Under the pieces are notes generated by a model. That model did no database searches. It had not been told where the DNA came from and saw only the letters and a list, made by a program, of their open reading frames with translations. A stretch of DNA of 33,443 nt. Source: JBHGBM01 sp041946965 (GTDB lineage: Bacteria > Acidobacteriota > Terriglobia > Bryobacterales > Bryobacteraceae). Made by a program: the position numbers and the translations under genes. The DNA is taken from contig JBHGBM010000064.1 in the NCBI GenBank assembly GCA_041946965.1, positions 1-33,443 on the forward strand, in the 5' to 3' direction. This document shows positions 6,452 to 16,293 of the stretch, in pieces; positions within the stretch are counted from its first letter, which is position 1, and each line of letters opens with the position of its first letter.

Positions 6452-9037
6452 CTACCCCAACTCCACCGACACTTCGCGTCCCGCCCGAATCCTGACCGCC
6501 GGGGCGAACCGTATAGCGGCCATGCCGTCTTCGGCGCGGCACTCCGCCGGAGCCGACGCGCGCAGGATGCGGCAGGCGCCGGCGGCGGGCACGCGCAGCG
6601 TGGCCAGTTCCAGTTCGCCGCCCTCCACCTTGAGTGAGACCGCGCCGCCCCGCTGGATATAGGCGCCCCATGCGGCGCCCGTGGCAAAAAGACAAGTGAA
6701 ATCGCCTGGTGTGGCCGGGTGAAACCGCAGGGCGCGCTCCGGCGCAGAGCAGGCGAAACCCGAGTACGCCGTCAGCAACGACCAACTGGAGAGAGCGCGC
6801 GCGTAGTGGTGGCCGCACTCGGATTCGTCCCAGGGGTTGCGCCGCTCGCCGTCATGACGGTCGCGCACGGCCTTGACGATGCGCAGCGCCTCGCGCGTCA
6901 TGCCCTCGTAGACGAGATGCGCGGCCACCTGATACTCCACGCCGGTCCACACCTCGTCGCAGTAGCCGAAGGGCACGGGGGGCCGGTTGCCGTCGGGCCA
7001 GGTGCAGACCACCAGCCCGCGCTCGTCGTTGAGCGCGTAGATGCGCTGTCCGCTGGGAACGCCGCGCAGCTCGTCCTGAAAGTTGTGGCGCATCACCGAA
7101 CGCAGGGCCTCGCGCACGTGCTCGCGCGGCAGGACGTAGCCGAGGTCGAGCGTGGCGGCGAACCACTGGCCGAGCAGTTGATCGGAGAGGCACCCCTCGC
7201 CGAACTGCCAGTGCTGGTTGTCGCCGCTTTTCTGGATGTAGTAGCGGCCGTTCCACAGTGCGGCGTCGAGCGCGCCGCTGCCGCGGCGGAACAATTCCTC
7301 GTAGCGCGATGCGCCGGGGTCGCCCAGGTGCGCGGCCATGCGCGCGGCGGCCGCGAGCGCCGCCAGGTAGATGCTTCCCACCATCGTGTTGGGGCCGCGG
7401 AAGCGCACGTCGTAGGTGTTGTGCTGCTCGGCTTCCATGATGCCGTCGCGGTCGCGGTCCCACTGGGTCCAGGCGAATTCCAGCGCTTTCTTGGCGTGCG
7501 GCCACAGGCGGCGCAGCCACTCGTCGCCGGCGCCCAGGCGCCACTCGCGGTAAAGCTTGAGAATGCATCCCATCTGGCCGTCCGCCGCGGCGACCCTGGT
7601 ATACGCGCCATCCTGCACCGGAGTGGCGGTACGGAAACTCATCCAACCGTCCTCGCGCAGGTTGTGGAGGAAATCGGTCTCCCGCATGCTGCGTTCGAGC
7701 GCCGGAAAGAGATAGGCCGCCGCTTGGGCGTAGTTGTACACGTGGGTGCAGTTCATGGGGCAGCAGCCTTCGTCGTCGCCGCAGCCCTCGAAGCCGAGCG
7801 CCACTCCGCCCTCGGACACCGTCATGGTGTTGGTGCGCAGGGTGGAGATCTGGCTGGACACCGCGTCGATCACTTCCGGCGGCAGGGTGGAGCCGTAAAG
7901 CGTATCCCGGTAGCGGAGCGAGCGCCCTCGCAGAGAAGGGAGGTTGTCGAGCGTGTGCACGGCGGCTTCCCACGCCGAGGGCCAGCGCGTGCCGTAGTGG
8001 TTGCGGTAGACGCGCCGCACCACGGGCTGCTTGGTGTAGTAAGGCTTCTTGCCGGTCCAGTAATCTTCGCCGTTGGGGAAATGCCAGGCGAGCACGAAGG
8101 TGACGGCGCGGCTTTCGCCGGGCGCCAGGCGGAAGTGCGCGGCGAGCGAGCAGTAGTCCGTGTTGCCCTCGGGCGAAGGCTCGCCCGCCGAATTCGGGAA
8201 GCGGCCCGTGCCGAGGAAATCGCGCCACCATGCCTGCAACTCGTCCCACCACGCGCCATGCGCCCATTGCCCGCGGTAGCTGAGCTCGGCGGCGTCGGTG
8301 GCCAGCGCCAGGCTTCCGAAGCGCGGCGAATCCGCGGGGTATTTCTCGGAGGTGAGAAACAGGCCGCGGCCGCGGAATTCCGCGCGGTTCTTCCCGAAGC
8401 AGGGGGCGCGGCGGTTCTGGAGCGGGGTGACGCCGTCGTAGCCCGCGGCGTTGAACAGCGAGAAGGCGAGCGCGGCGTCGAGCGTGTCAGCGGCGCGCGA
8501 GCGCAGCCGGTAGGTCAGCACGGCAACCGGCAGGCTGGAGGCCTCCATGTCCAGCGGGATCATGGGGTTAAAAGCTTCGAGCACGACCTCGACGGGCCAG
8601 CGCGGGTCCTGAAACTCGACCGTAGCGAACGGATAGGCGCCGGTGAACACGGCCTCACGGAAGCGCGGCAGACCGGCGGCGCGCTCTTTACCCAAGCCGT
8701 GGCTCGCGCCGAATGGCGGCAGCACCTCGCGCTCGAGCACGCGCACGGCTGCCTGTTTCAACCCGCCTCCGGCGATGCGCAGCGCCGCGAACGTGAACGG
8801 CATCAGGCAGCCCTTGGCGGGGCGGTTGAAAATCTCCCAGTCGCGCAGGTTGCCGTAGCCGCCAAGCGAGACCGTGCCGGTGCCGATGCCGCCCAGCGGG
8901 AAGGCGATCTCCCGCAGGGCCGCGCCGGTAAAGCGCCGGCCCAGGGGCGCGCCCGCGGCGCCGGCGGCGGCCAGGGCGCGGGCGGCGGCGGACCCCTGGA
9001 ACAGGCGCCGCCGGCTCATACGCAAAAGATCTGACAT
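6452..9037 (-). CDS. Tat-exported GH116 family glycosidase (bile-acid beta-glucosidase/GBA2-like)
   Basis: An 861-residue protein. The ATG at 9037 gives MSDLLRMSRRRLFQGSAA and an Ala-rich run, a twin-arginine signal, so it is exported. A GH116 N-terminal beta-domain follows (ALREIAFPLGGIGTGTVSLGG, then NPMIPLD), then the catalytic alpha/alpha-barrel (DUF608 region) with GFEGCGDDEGCCPMNCTH. By analogy with GBA2 and the archaeal enzyme SSO1353, E417 in GFEG is the likely nucleophile and D543 in NTYDVRF the likely acid/base. GH116 members hydrolyse beta-glucosides, beta-xylosides, N-acetylglucosaminides or glucosylceramide; the substrate here is unknown. The gene diverges from two TonB-dependent receptors with 143 bp between starts, which suggests that imported ligand and periplasmic cleavage are linked. 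A frame extending upstream to 9142 would run over the promoter and is rejected. Confidence 0.88.
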   Translation of the reverse strand: MSDLLRMSRRRLFQGSAAARALAAAGAAGAPLGRRFTGAALREIAFPLGGIGTGTVSLGGYGNLRDWEIFNRPAKGCLMPFTFAALRIAGGGLKQAAVRVLEREVLPPFGASHGLGKERAAGLPRFREAVFTGAYPFATVEFQDPRWPVEVVLEAFNPMIPLDMEASSLPVAVLTYRLRSRAADTLDAALAFSLFNAAGYDGVTPLQNRRAPCFGKNRAEFRGRGLFLTSEKYPADSPRFGSLALATDAAELSYRGQWAHGAWWDELQAWWRDFLGTGRFPNSAGEPSPEGNTDYCSLAAHFRLAPGESRAVTFVLAWHFPNGEDYWTGKKPYYTKQPVVRRVYRNHYGTRWPSAWEAAVHTLDNLPSLRGRSLRYRDTLYGSTLPPEVIDAVSSQISTLRTNTMTVSEGGVALGFEGCGDDEGCCPMNCTHVYNYAQAAAYLFPALERSMRETDFLHNLREDGWMSFRTATPVQDGAYTRVAAADGQMGCILKLYREWRLGAGDEWLRRLWPHAKKALEFAWTQWDRDRDGIMEAEQHNTYDVRFRGPNTMVGSIYLAALAAAARMAAHLGDPGASRYEELFRRGSGALDAALWNGRYYIQKSGDNQHWQFGEGCLSDQLLGQWFAATLDLGYVLPREHVREALRSVMRHNFQDELRGVPSGQRIYALNDERGLVVCTWPDGNRPPVPFGYCDEVWTGVEYQVAAHLVYEGMTREALRIVKAVRDRHDGERRNPWDESECGHHYARALSSWSLLTAYSGFACSAPERALRFHPATPGDFTCLFATGAAWGAYIQRGGAVSLKVEGGELELATLRVPAAGACRILRASAPAECRAEDGMAAIRFAPAVRIRAGREVSVELG

Positions 9038-9047
9038 GCCAGGGCCG

Positions 9048-9076
9048 ATGGTACCCCAAGCGCGGCGGCAAGTCAA
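9048..9076 (-). promoter_or_regulatory. Sigma-70-type promoter for the GH116 gene
   Basis: On the minus strand TTGACT (9076-9071), exactly 17 bp and TACCAT (9053-9048) precede the ATG at 9037. The predicted transcription start near 9041 leaves only about 4 nt of leader and no Shine-Dalgarno sequence, so the mRNA may be leaderless. Confidence 0.55.
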
Positions 9077-9135
9077 AACAGCAGCGAGGCGGGGCGGGCA
9101 TTTTTGTCTGCCGCCCACATTCCGGGCGGCTCGGA

Positions 9136-9164
9136 TTGACAACGGCGCGCGGCTTTATTAGGAT
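9136..9164 (+). promoter_or_regulatory. Sigma-70-type promoter for the tandem TonB-dependent receptors
   Basis: A perfect TTGACA (9136-9141), exactly 17 bp and TAGGAT (9159-9164). Transcription should start near 9171, leaving about 10 nt before the ATG at 9181 with no Shine-Dalgarno sequence. It lies 60 bp from the divergent GH116 promoter. Confidence 0.65.
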
Positions 9165-9180
9165 CAATTGACATATCAGA

Positions 9181-12100
9181 ATGCCTAAGACCCTCGTTCT
9201 GGCACTGGCGAGTGCCGTCCTGTGCTGCGGCCAGGAGTCGCGCGGCTCCATCCTCGGCCGCGTGGCCGATTCGAGCGGCGCTGTGGTGTCCGGCGCCCGC
9301 GTGCAGGCGGTCGAGACGGCGAGCAACGTAAAGGCCTCCTCCGCCACGAACATGACCGGCAGCTACGAAATCCCCTATCTGCTGCCCGGGACGTACAGCG
9401 TTTCGGTCGAGATGGCCGGCTTCAAGACCTCGGTCCGCAGCGGCATCGAGCTGCGCATCAATGACCGCCTCACGCTGGATTTCACGCTGGAGGTGGGCGA
9501 CGTCTCTCAGTCGGTGGTGGTCACCGGAGAAACGCCGCTGCTCGAAGCCGCCACCGCCTCGGTGTCCATGGTGATGAACGAGCGGCTGGTGCGTTCGCTG
9601 CCGGTGAACGGCGGCAACCCGTTCTACCTGGCGCGGCTCTCGCCCGGCATCAACACCACCGGCGGGCCGGCTTCGGGCAACCCCAACGGGCAGGGCTTCG
9701 CGACCACCACCCTGATCGTGAACGGCACCCGCAGCGGATCGAGCGAGGTCAGCATGGACGGCTCGCCTAACATGATCGACAACAAGAACGCCTACTCGCC
9801 GCCGCAGGACCTGGTGCAGGAATTCAAGATGCACACGGCGAGTTACGACGCGAGCCTGGGCCACTCGACCGGCGCGACCGTCAACCTCACCATGCTCTCC
9901 GGCGCCAACGAGCTTCACGGCACGGCGTATTACCTGGATACCCGCGTGGCCGCGACGGGCTGGTTCTCCAACCGCTGGCTGTACGACACCAGCACCGGCC
10001 CGGTCACGGATCTGAAACGGCAGCTTGCCAATCCCGGTCTGCTGCGGCAGCGCTGGGGCGCGACGCTGCGCGGTCCGGTGCGGCTGCCCTTCTACCACGG
10101 GCGCAACAAGACGTTCTACAGTTTCGGCTACGAGGGACTGAACATCAAAGTGAACGAGAGCTTCACGGGCACGGTGCCGTTGCCGGAACAAAGGATAGGC
10201 GATTTTTCCGGGTTGCTGAAGCTCGGCGCGCAGTACCAGATCTACGATCCAGCCACCATTGCGCCGGCGGCGAACGGCCGCTTCAGCCGGCTGCCGCTGG
10301 CGGGCAACGTCATTCCCGCCAGCCGCATTCACCCCATCGCGGCGAAGATCGCCACGTTCTGGCCGGCGCCCAACACCCCGGGCACGGCCGACGGGATGCA
10401 GAATTTCTTCACCATCCGCGCGCAGGACCGCACGTTCCTGTCGCTCGTCGGCCGGCTCGATCACAACTTTTCCGGGAACCATCGCTTCTTTTTCCGCGTG
10501 AACCACAACCAGTACGACGAAAACCTCCAGGAGATGCCGACCATCGCGAGCGGCACCACGCTCGACCGCACGGGTTACGGCGCGGTGCTCGACGACGTTT
10601 ACGTGTTCAACCCCGAGCTGCTGCTGAACGTGCGCTACGGCATCACTTACCAGAACCCGCGAACCACGCCGTTCAGCCGCGGCTTCGACCTGCTCTCGCT
10701 GGGGTTCCCCTCAAGACTGCTCGACGAGATCCGCTCGAAGAACAACCCGGAAGGGCTGGCCTTCCCGCAGGTGGACGTGGACGGCATCACCAGCCTGGGC
10801 GAGGGCGGCGGCAACACCCGCAAGTACGCCTACCACAACCTGGCCGCCACGCTCACCAAGATGCGGGGCAATCACAGCGTCCGCGTGGGCGTGGACTTCC
10901 GCGTGATGCGCGAGAACGCCTATAACTTCGGCGCCATCGCGCCGCGCCTGGCGTTTTCCAGTTCCTATACGCGCGGGCCGCTGGACAACAGCGCCGCGGC
11001 GCCCATGGGGCAGGGGCTGGCCTCCATGTTGTTTGGTGTCCCCACGGGCGGCAACATGGACGTGAACGCTTCCTCGGCCGAGCAATCCACCTTTACCGGC
11101 CTGTTCGTTCATGATGACTGGCGCATCACGCCGCGGCTGACCCTGAACGCCGGTGTGCGCTACGAATACGAAGGGGCTGTGACGGAGCGCTACAACCGCT
11201 CCATACAAAACTTTGACTTCGGGGTGGCGAGCCCGGTGGAGGCCGCCGTGAGGGCCAATTACGCCAGATCGCCGTTGCCGGAGGTGCCGCTTTCGCAATT
11301 TCGCCTCATGGGCGGGCTGACTTTCGCGGGCGTGAACGGCGCCCCGCGCGCGCTGTGGAAGCCGGACAGGAACAACCTTGCGCCGCGCATCGGGCTGGCT
11401 TACCGGCTGGACAGTAAGACCGTGCTGCGCGCCGGCTATGGCGTGTTCTTCGAGCAGAACGGCATCGATAGACGCGGCGTGAATCAGGGCGGCTTCAACC
11501 AGTCCACGCCGCTCATCGCCAGCCTGGATAACGGGCTGACCTTCGCCGCGACGCTCTCAAACCCGTTCCCGAACGGGTTGCAGATGCCGGTGGGCGCCGC
11601 CGGCGGGCTCTATACGTTCCTCGGCCGCGGCGTGAGTTTCTTCAACCAGAACCCGCTGAACCCGTACATGCAGCGGTGGTCCTTCGCGGTGCAGCGGGAG
11701 CTGCCCCGGCGCATTCTGGCGCAGGTGAGCTACGTGGGCAACCGCGGGACCAAGATCGGCACGAACGTGCAGCTCGACGCCACGCCGCGCCAGTATCTTT
11801 CCACGTCGCCCGTGCGCGACCAGCCTGTGATCGACTACCTGAGCGCGCAGGTCGCCAACCCGTTCGCGGGCGTTCCCGCGTTCGCGGGCACCGGCCTCGC
11901 CGCCGTGCGCGTGAGCCGTGCGCAACTGCTGGCGCCTTACCCGCACTTTACGGGCATCACCAGCAGCTTTGCGAACGGATTCTCCTATTACCACTCGCTC
12001 CAGTTGCAGAGCGAAAAGCGTTTCTCCTCGGGACTGACGTTCCAGGCCAACTGGACGTGGTCGAAGTTCATGGAGGCCGCCTCGTATTTGAACGATACGG

Positions 12101-12669
12101 ACCTCCGCCCGGAGAAAGTGATCTCGAGCGAAGATTACCCGCACCGCGTCACGGTCAGCGCGCTCTACGAGCTGCCCATCGGCAGGGGCAGACGCGTGTT
12201 CGGATCGGCCAGGGGTTTTGTCAACCAAGCGATCGGCGGATGGCAGGTGCAGGGCTTCTATGAAGGCCAGAGCGGGCAGGCGTTGGGCTTCGGCAACTCC
12301 ATCTTCTACGGAAACCTGCATGACATCCCGCTGCCGAAATCGCAGCGCACCGCCGAGCGCTGGTTCAACGTCAACGCGGGCTTCGAGCGCGACAACCGCA
12401 AGCGGCTCCAGAACAACATCCGCACGCTCAACTCGCGCTTCAACGGCGTGCGCGGTGATGGCATCAACTCGTTCGATCTTTCGCTGTTCAAGAATTTCCA
12501 GGTCACCGAAAAAGTTCGGGCCGAGTTCCGGGCGGAAGCGTACAACGCCTTCAACCACGTCGGATTCCTCCCGCCCAACACGACCCCGACGAGCACCGCG
12601 TTCGGTTCCATCGACAAGCAGAACCAGGGATCGCGCGTGCTGGCGTTCGGCGTTAAGGTGCTTTTTTGA
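9181..12669 (+). CDS. TonB-dependent receptor with carboxypeptidase-regulatory-like domain (Oar type), first copy
   Basis: A 1162-residue outer-membrane receptor. A short Sec signal (MPKTLVLALASAVLCCGQ) is followed at about 22-105 by a carboxypeptidase-regulatory-like beta-sandwich (SILGRVADSSGAVVSGARV ... GSYEIPYLLPGTYSVSVEM AGF). The plug follows (SVVVTGETPLLEAATASVSMV; NGTRSGSSEVSMDGSPN), then a long beta-barrel ending in an aromatic residue (AFGVKVLF), as outer-membrane barrels do. Family role: active uptake of large ligands such as oligosaccharides or other glycosides, driven by TonB/ExbBD. No SusD-like lipoprotein gene accompanies it. The next gene is a paralogue whose ATG overlaps this stop by one base (TGATG), so translation is probably coupled. 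Divergent from an exported GH116 glycosidase. The ligand cannot be deduced. Confidence 0.93.
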   Translation: MPKTLVLALASAVLCCGQESRGSILGRVADSSGAVVSGARVQAVETASNVKASSATNMTGSYEIPYLLPGTYSVSVEMAGFKTSVRSGIELRINDRLTLDFTLEVGDVSQSVVVTGETPLLEAATASVSMVMNERLVRSLPVNGGNPFYLARLSPGINTTGGPASGNPNGQGFATTTLIVNGTRSGSSEVSMDGSPNMIDNKNAYSPPQDLVQEFKMHTASYDASLGHSTGATVNLTMLSGANELHGTAYYLDTRVAATGWFSNRWLYDTSTGPVTDLKRQLANPGLLRQRWGATLRGPVRLPFYHGRNKTFYSFGYEGLNIKVNESFTGTVPLPEQRIGDFSGLLKLGAQYQIYDPATIAPAANGRFSRLPLAGNVIPASRIHPIAAKIATFWPAPNTPGTADGMQNFFTIRAQDRTFLSLVGRLDHNFSGNHRFFFRVNHNQYDENLQEMPTIASGTTLDRTGYGAVLDDVYVFNPELLLNVRYGITYQNPRTTPFSRGFDLLSLGFPSRLLDEIRSKNNPEGLAFPQVDVDGITSLGEGGGNTRKYAYHNLAATLTKMRGNHSVRVGVDFRVMRENAYNFGAIAPRLAFSSSYTRGPLDNSAAAPMGQGLASMLFGVPTGGNMDVNASSAEQSTFTGLFVHDDWRITPRLTLNAGVRYEYEGAVTERYNRSIQNFDFGVASPVEAAVRANYARSPLPEVPLSQFRLMGGLTFAGVNGAPRALWKPDRNNLAPRIGLAYRLDSKTVLRAGYGVFFEQNGIDRRGVNQGGFNQSTPLIASLDNGLTFAATLSNPFPNGLQMPVGAAGGLYTFLGRGVSFFNQNPLNPYMQRWSFAVQRELPRRILAQVSYVGNRGTKIGTNVQLDATPRQYLSTSPVRDQPVIDYLSAQVANPFAGVPAFAGTGLAAVRVSRAQLLAPYPHFTGITSSFANGFSYYHSLQLQSEKRFSSGLTFQANWTWSKFMEAASYLNDTDLRPEKVISSEDYPHRVTVSALYELPIGRGRRVFGSARGFVNQAIGGWQVQGFYEGQSGQALGFGNSIFYGNLHDIPLPKSQRTAERWFNVNAGFERDNRKRLQNNIRTLNSRFNGVRGDGINSFDLSLFKNFQVTEKVRAEFRAEAYNAFNHVGFLPPNTTPTSTAFGSIDKQNQGSRVLAFGVKVLF

Positions 12670-15600
12670 TGCGCATACTACTCGCCTTTTTCTGCTTCTG
12701 CGCCGCGCTGCCGGCCCAGGAGACGCGCAGCGCCATCTACGGGCGCGTCGTCGATCCTTCCTCGAGCCCCGTCATGGGCGCCTCCGTCACCGTGACCAAT
12801 GTGGAGACGGGTGTCTCCGCAGTGCTCTCCACGAACGAAACCGGGTACTTCGAGGCCAACCTGCTGCTGCCCGGCGAGTACCGCCTGAGCGCGGAGGCGG
12901 CGGGATTCAAGAAGTCCCTCCGCTCGGGGATTACGCTTCCGGCGGGCACGCGCCTGGAGATCGGGTTCACGCTCGAACTGGGCGCGGTGACGGAGAGCGT
13001 CTCGGTCACCGCCGAGGCGCCGCTGCTCGATACCAGCGCGGCGTCCTCGGGCTGGGTGCTCGACAACCGCAACGTCATGGCGATGCCCATTCTCAACAAC
13101 AACGCCACGCTGCTCGCCAAGATCACCCCCGGAGTGTTCACGCCCGGCATTAACCAGTACGGGCAACTGCACGCGGTGGTGACCAGCTCGCAGTACTCGG
13201 TGGCCGGGAACGTGGGCGGCAACGAGTGGTCGGTCGACGGCGCGCCCAACAACGGCCGCGACCGTAATGTCGGCTACGTGCCCTACGCGGACACGGTGCA
13301 GGAGATGAAGGTGGAGACATCCAACTTCGACGCCTCGGCGGGCCACACCACCGGCGTCTCGGTCGCCATCATGACCAAGGCGGGCACCAACCAGTTTCAC
13401 GGCACGGCCACGTGGCAGCATTGGCAGACGCGCTGGCAGGGCGCGCCGTTCTTCACCCGGCAGATCTACTACCGCAACATCGCGCAGGCGCGCGCCCGCG
13501 GAGACATGGCGCTGGCGGACAAGCTGCGCTCGGAGCCGATGCTGCCCTCGGGCCACTCCAACAATTACGCCGGCACGCTTGGCGGCCCCATTCTAAAGGA
13601 GAAGCTGTTCTTCTTTTTCGGCTTCAACGGCTACAAGGAAAAGTTCAGCGAGTCCGGCCTCGCGGTCAACTACACGGTTCCGACCATGGCCAACCGGCAG
13701 GGCGATTTTTCGCAGTTGCTGCAAGTGGACCCGGTGCGGTACCAGATCTACGATCCCCTCTCGGTGCGGCCCGACCCGGCGCGGCCCACCCATTACATCC
13801 GCGACCCGATCCCGGGCAACGTGCTGCCGCGCGCGCGCATCGTCAACCCGGCCTACAACAAGTACGTCAGCTTCCTGCCGGTTCCGAACAACGATCCGCT
13901 CAGCCCGAAGCTGGAGCCCAAGAACAACTACGTGGCCCTGGCCATGCCATCCATCTTCAACTACTCCGCGTACACCAACCGCATCGACTACAACCTTTCG
14001 AGCAAGCACCGCTTCTACGGGCGCTGGAGCTGGAACAGCAACTTGGCGGACCGGCTGGACTGGACCTACGAATCGGCGCGCGGGCTGCACACCAGCGGCG
14101 CCGTGCGGCAGAACCTGGCGGTCTCGGCCGACTGGGTGTATACGCTCAGCTCGAACACCGTGCTGGACGTGGCGGCCGCGGGCAACGACTACGGGCAGGG
14201 CGACTCGCAGCCGGGCGCGCGCAAGTATAAGCCGTCCGACGTGGGGCTCCCCGCGTACATGGACGCCAAAGCGGGCGATAAGCACGTGCTGCCCACCATG
14301 TCCGCCGGCGGCTACCAGGCCATCGGGGTGCCCTACGCGGTGCTGGAGCACTACCGCGCCACAACCGCGCGTGCGGACCTCACCCACATCCGCGGCAAAC
14401 ACACGGCGCGCTTCGGACTCGACGTGCGCGACCACTTCCGCACCGGCGGCGGCGACGGCAGCACTTCCGGCGCGTTCAGTTTCAGCAACGCCTACACGCG
14501 CCGCAACGATGACACCTTCACCCCGGCGGGCGATCTCGGGCTGAGTTGGGCGGCGTTCATGATGGGCATCCCCAGCGGCATGTCGGTGGACACCAACGAC
14601 AGCTACATCATGTCGAACCCTTACTACGGCTGGTTCGCGCAGGACCAGTGGCGCGTCACGCCCAAACTCTCCGTCACGCTGGGGCTGCGCATGGAATACG
14701 AGATGGGGCGCAGGGAGCGGTTCAACCGCATCATCGGTTGGTTCGACCCGAACCCCAAGCTGCCCATCAGCGACGGTGCGGAGACCGCCTACCGGCGCTC
14801 GCCGGTTCCAGAGCTGGGCGGCGCCGGAATCACAGTGCGCGGCGGGTCTGTTTATCCGGGCGTGGGAGGCGCCTCCGAGCGCTCGAACTCGAGCGAGCTG
14901 CTCTGGCTCCCGCGCGCCGCGTTTGCGTGGCAGTGGAACTCCCGCACCGTGCTGCGGGGCGGCTACGGCATGTTCTATGACACCAACAACGTCATGATCT
15001 ATGAGCCGGACCAGTACGGTTTCAGCCGGTCCACCTCTACGCTGATCACCAACGATTTCGGCATGACCTGGCTCGCCGGAAATCCCGGCGCGGGCGTCTC
15101 GCCGCTGCTCGATCCGTTCCCCGTGCGCGCCGACGGCACGCGGTTTGACGCGCCCGTGCGCGAGGCCTTCGGGTTGATGGCGCGCGCCGGACGCGGCTTC
15201 AGTTACACCGACTACGATGCGAAGCGCGCGCGGCAACAACGATGGCGCCTGGGCGTGCAGCGGCAGATCGGCAACGACTTGCTGGTGGATGCCGCCTATA
15301 CCGGCAGCTATTCCAGCCGCCTTTCGGTTTCGCGTAAGCTCGACCCGCTTCCGGAGCAGTACTGGGCGAGCGGGCTGGCGCGCAATGACGCCGTCGCGAG
15401 CAACCTGAACGCCAACGTCGCCAACCCGTTCCAACTCAAGAACCTGGGCACGCTCGACCCGGCGCTGGCGCAGAACCTGGGGACCATGGGGTTCTTCACC
15501 AGCGCCACCATCCGCAAGAACCAGTTGTTACGCGCGTTTCCGCACATGAACGGCGTGACCGCGGCCGGCCTGCCGATGGGAGAAATGCGCACTCACGGGT

Positions 15601-16262
15601 TGGAGTTGTACACGCAGAAACGCTTTTCGCGCGGCTTCAGCTTGACCGCCGCCTACACCCGCATGTTCGGCGAGGAGAAGAACTGGTTCCCCAACGAGTT
15701 CGACACCGTCCCGCTATGGCGCGAGAGCAACAACACCCGTCCGCACCGGTTTACGGGCACGGCCGTGGTCGAGTTGCCCTTCGGCAAAGGCCGCCGCTGG
15801 GCGAAAAGCGGATTGCCCATGTGGCTGGCCGGCGGATGGCAGACGGCGCTCACCTATGAATGGCAGCCCGGCCCGCTGCTGGCCTTCGGCAATGTGTTCT
15901 ACTACGGCGAACTCGCGGATATCGCCAAAGGGACGCGCACGCTGGACCGCTGGTTCAACACGGACGGTTTCGAGCGCAACGCCTCGAAGGGTCCGGCCGC
16001 GTTTCACCGCCGCGTGTTTCCCTCGCAGGTTTCCAACGTGCGGCGCGACATGACCAACCAGTGGAACGCCAACCTTCAGCGCGAGTTCCGCTTCAAGGAG
16101 CGCGCGCAGTTGCAGTTGCGCTGCGACGCCGTGAACCTGTTCAACCGCTCGCAGTTCGATACGCCGGACATGAGCCCGACCTCCACGAACTTCGGCAGGA
16201 TCACGCGGCAGACCAACTCCACGAATCGCTTCGTGCAGGTGCAGGCCCGGCTGAGGTGGTAG
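12669..16262 (+). CDS. TonB-dependent receptor with carboxypeptidase-regulatory-like domain (Oar type), second copy
   Basis: A 1197-residue paralogue of the preceding receptor with the same architecture: signal peptide MRILLAFFCFCAALPAQ, carboxypeptidase-regulatory-like domain (SAIYGRVVDPSSSPVMGAS; GYFEANLLLPGEYRLSAEA), plug (ESVSVTAEAPLLDTSAA) and a barrel ending RFVQVQARLRW. The two copies share signature blocks near the C-terminus, such as FGN-x-(F/Y)YG-x-L-x-DI followed by RT-xx-RWFN and FER, which indicates an old tandem duplication with substantial divergence. The ATG at 12669 shares its A with the last base of the upstream TGA, so no separate promoter is needed. The 3' end converges with the sigma-54 regulator gene, with 31 bp between the stops. 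Confidence 0.93.
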   Translation: MRILLAFFCFCAALPAQETRSAIYGRVVDPSSSPVMGASVTVTNVETGVSAVLSTNETGYFEANLLLPGEYRLSAEAAGFKKSLRSGITLPAGTRLEIGFTLELGAVTESVSVTAEAPLLDTSAASSGWVLDNRNVMAMPILNNNATLLAKITPGVFTPGINQYGQLHAVVTSSQYSVAGNVGGNEWSVDGAPNNGRDRNVGYVPYADTVQEMKVETSNFDASAGHTTGVSVAIMTKAGTNQFHGTATWQHWQTRWQGAPFFTRQIYYRNIAQARARGDMALADKLRSEPMLPSGHSNNYAGTLGGPILKEKLFFFFGFNGYKEKFSESGLAVNYTVPTMANRQGDFSQLLQVDPVRYQIYDPLSVRPDPARPTHYIRDPIPGNVLPRARIVNPAYNKYVSFLPVPNNDPLSPKLEPKNNYVALAMPSIFNYSAYTNRIDYNLSSKHRFYGRWSWNSNLADRLDWTYESARGLHTSGAVRQNLAVSADWVYTLSSNTVLDVAAAGNDYGQGDSQPGARKYKPSDVGLPAYMDAKAGDKHVLPTMSAGGYQAIGVPYAVLEHYRATTARADLTHIRGKHTARFGLDVRDHFRTGGGDGSTSGAFSFSNAYTRRNDDTFTPAGDLGLSWAAFMMGIPSGMSVDTNDSYIMSNPYYGWFAQDQWRVTPKLSVTLGLRMEYEMGRRERFNRIIGWFDPNPKLPISDGAETAYRRSPVPELGGAGITVRGGSVYPGVGGASERSNSSELLWLPRAAFAWQWNSRTVLRGGYGMFYDTNNVMIYEPDQYGFSRSTSTLITNDFGMTWLAGNPGAGVSPLLDPFPVRADGTRFDAPVREAFGLMARAGRGFSYTDYDAKRARQQRWRLGVQRQIGNDLLVDAAYTGSYSSRLSVSRKLDPLPEQYWASGLARNDAVASNLNANVANPFQLKNLGTLDPALAQNLGTMGFFTSATIRKNQLLRAFPHMNGVTAAGLPMGEMRTHGLELYTQKRFSRGFSLTAAYTRMFGEEKNWFPNEFDTVPLWRESNNTRPHRFTGTAVVELPFGKGRRWAKSGLPMWLAGGWQTALTYEWQPGPLLAFGNVFYYGELADIAKGTRTLDRWFNTDGFERNASKGPAAFHRRVFPSQVSNVRRDMTNQWNANLQREFRFKERAQLQLRCDAVNLFNRSQFDTPDMSPTSTNFGRITRQTNSTNRFVQVQARLRW

Positions 16263-16293
16263 GACCGAGGGTCAGGTGCCGTCGCCCCGCCGC

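Noticed and set aside
6719..9034. 771-codon plus-strand frame opposite the GH116 gene
   Set aside because: It mirrors the high-GC GH116 coding sequence; the product is rich in Ala/Arg/His/Val with no family motifs, while the minus strand shows clear GH116 motifs.
13593..15434. 613-codon minus-strand frame inside the second receptor gene
   Set aside because: A shadow of the receptor's coding bias; low-complexity His/Val/Arg/Gly product with no recognisable fold.
16263..16293. GACC/GGTC stem between the receptor and regulator stops
   Set aside because: Only 4 bp with no U-run, so not supportable as a terminator.
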